Source of the DNA: Nocardioides sp. | GTDB lineage: Bacteria; Actinomycetota; Actinomycetes; Propionibacteriales; Nocardioidaceae | Assembly: GCA_030452025.1 (NCBI GenBank) | Contig: JAKDNC010000271.1 | Span: forward strand, 1 to 5,399 | DNA: 5,399 nucleotides | Direction: 5' to 3' | Shown here: positions 5,207 to 5,399 of the stretch, piece after piece | Position numbering within the stretch: the first letter of the stretch is position 1 | Layout of the letters: each line of letters opens with the position of its first letter | Position numbers and translations under genes: made by a program | Notes under the pieces: generated by a model | Told to the model about the DNA's origin: nothing | The model's database searches: none | Seen by the model: only the letters and a program-made list of their open reading frames with translations

Positions 5207-5399
5207 CGACGCCCGCCGCTGAAGGACGCCGCGCTGTGCGAGCTGCCCGAGGAGGAGCCCGAACGCGAGCGGTTGCGATTGCGGTTGCCGCCACCCTTGG
5301 GAGCGCCACTCTTCTGGCCGCCCTGCGAGCCACCGGAGGAGTTGCCACCGCGGGATCGGCCGCCACCGCCGCCGGAGCGACGACGCCCGCCGCCACCAC
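5203..5399 (-). CDS. Gly/Arg/Ser-rich C-terminal tail of an unidentified protein, possibly a DEAD-box RNA helicase (5' end missing)
   Basis: A minus-strand frame enters at the right edge and stops at TGA 5205-5203, giving 64 residues. It is low complexity: runs of Gly with Arg (RRRSGGGGGRSRGGNSSGG), GGQKSGAPKGGG, an alternating Asn/Arg stretch NRNRNRSRS, a Ser-rich patch, and the ending HSAASFSGGRR. Such basic, disordered RGG-like tails bind RNA and are common at the C-terminus of actinobacterial DEAD-box RNA helicases, which I recall as often ending in similar AASFS-type sequence; no catalytic domain is in the window, so this is inference. A ribosomal or other RNA-binding protein with the same kind of tail is possible. 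Of the minus-strand frames here, this one gives the strongly biased composition and stops 31 nt before cobQ; the frame continuous with cobQ reads as Ala/Val/Arg-rich sequence and is judged a shadow. Confidence 0.6.
   Translation of the reverse strand, partial: GGGGRRRSGGGGGRSRGGNSSGGSQGGQKSGAPKGGGNRNRNRSRSGSSSGSSHSAASFSGGRR

Noticed and set aside
3768..5222. A 484-codon plus-strand open frame covering nearly all of cobQ
   Set aside because: It is the mirror of the cobQ frame in GC-rich DNA, full of His/Gly/Val/Glu repeats with no domain; CobQ on the other strand carries every expected catalytic motif.
5172..5399. N-terminal extension of CobQ in frame to the right edge
   Set aside because: The added sequence is Ala/Val/Arg-rich, absent from the CobQ family, and is the out-of-frame reading of the Gly/Arg-rich neighbour; a promoter and a start lie at 5171-5206.
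1..5399. Cobalamin riboswitch
   Set aside because: No intergenic gap exceeds 31 nt and I see no B12-box-like conserved core; a riboswitch would have to be left of the window.
1..5399. Mobile elements, CRISPR arrays, tRNA or rRNA genes, prophage or defence genes
   Set aside because: No direct-repeat arrays, transposase-like frames, terminal inverted repeats or RNA-gene folds were seen; composition is uniform throughout.

Overview
The window is a block of six vitamin B12 (adenosylcobalamin) biosynthesis genes, followed at the right edge by the tail of an unrelated basic, Gly/Arg-rich protein. The DNA is very GC-rich, codon third positions are almost all G or C, GTG starts occur, and genes are packed with little or no spacing. 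The protein sequences look like those of high-GC Actinobacteria, with Nocardioides or a relative as the best guess. That taxonomic guess rests on recognising protein style, not on a search.

Layout, left to right: the C-terminal two thirds of cobT (+, runs off the left edge), cobS (+, 4 nt after cobT), cobU (-, its stop 5 nt from the cobS stop), cobD/cbiB (+, divergent from cobU, about 26 nt between likely start codons), cobK (-, overlapping the cobD 3' end tail-to-tail by 62 nt), cobQ/cbiP (-, overlapping cobK by the 4-nt ATGA), and the 3' end of a Gly/Arg/Ser-rich protein (-), possibly the tail of a DEAD-box RNA helicase. No stretch longer than 31 nt is without a gene.

Together the genes cover one mid-pathway step and nearly all of the late pathway. 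CobK reduces the macrocycle precorrin-6A. CobQ amidates adenosylcobyrinic acid a,c-diamide to adenosylcobyric acid. CobD attaches the aminopropanol arm. CobU phosphorylates and guanylylates adenosylcobinamide. CobT makes alpha-ribazole phosphate and CobS joins the two halves. Only the final phosphatase (CobC-type) is not seen here.

The individual enzymes look canonical and intact, and I see no new defence, mobile or RNA system. The points worth a second look are architectural: the strand changes four times across seven genes, the convergent pair cobD/cobK overlaps in coding sequence, the divergent cobU/cobD pair shares a palindromic CCTAGG from which each strand could read its own AGG, and a compact promoter in front of cobQ is spaced for a leaderless GTG transcript.
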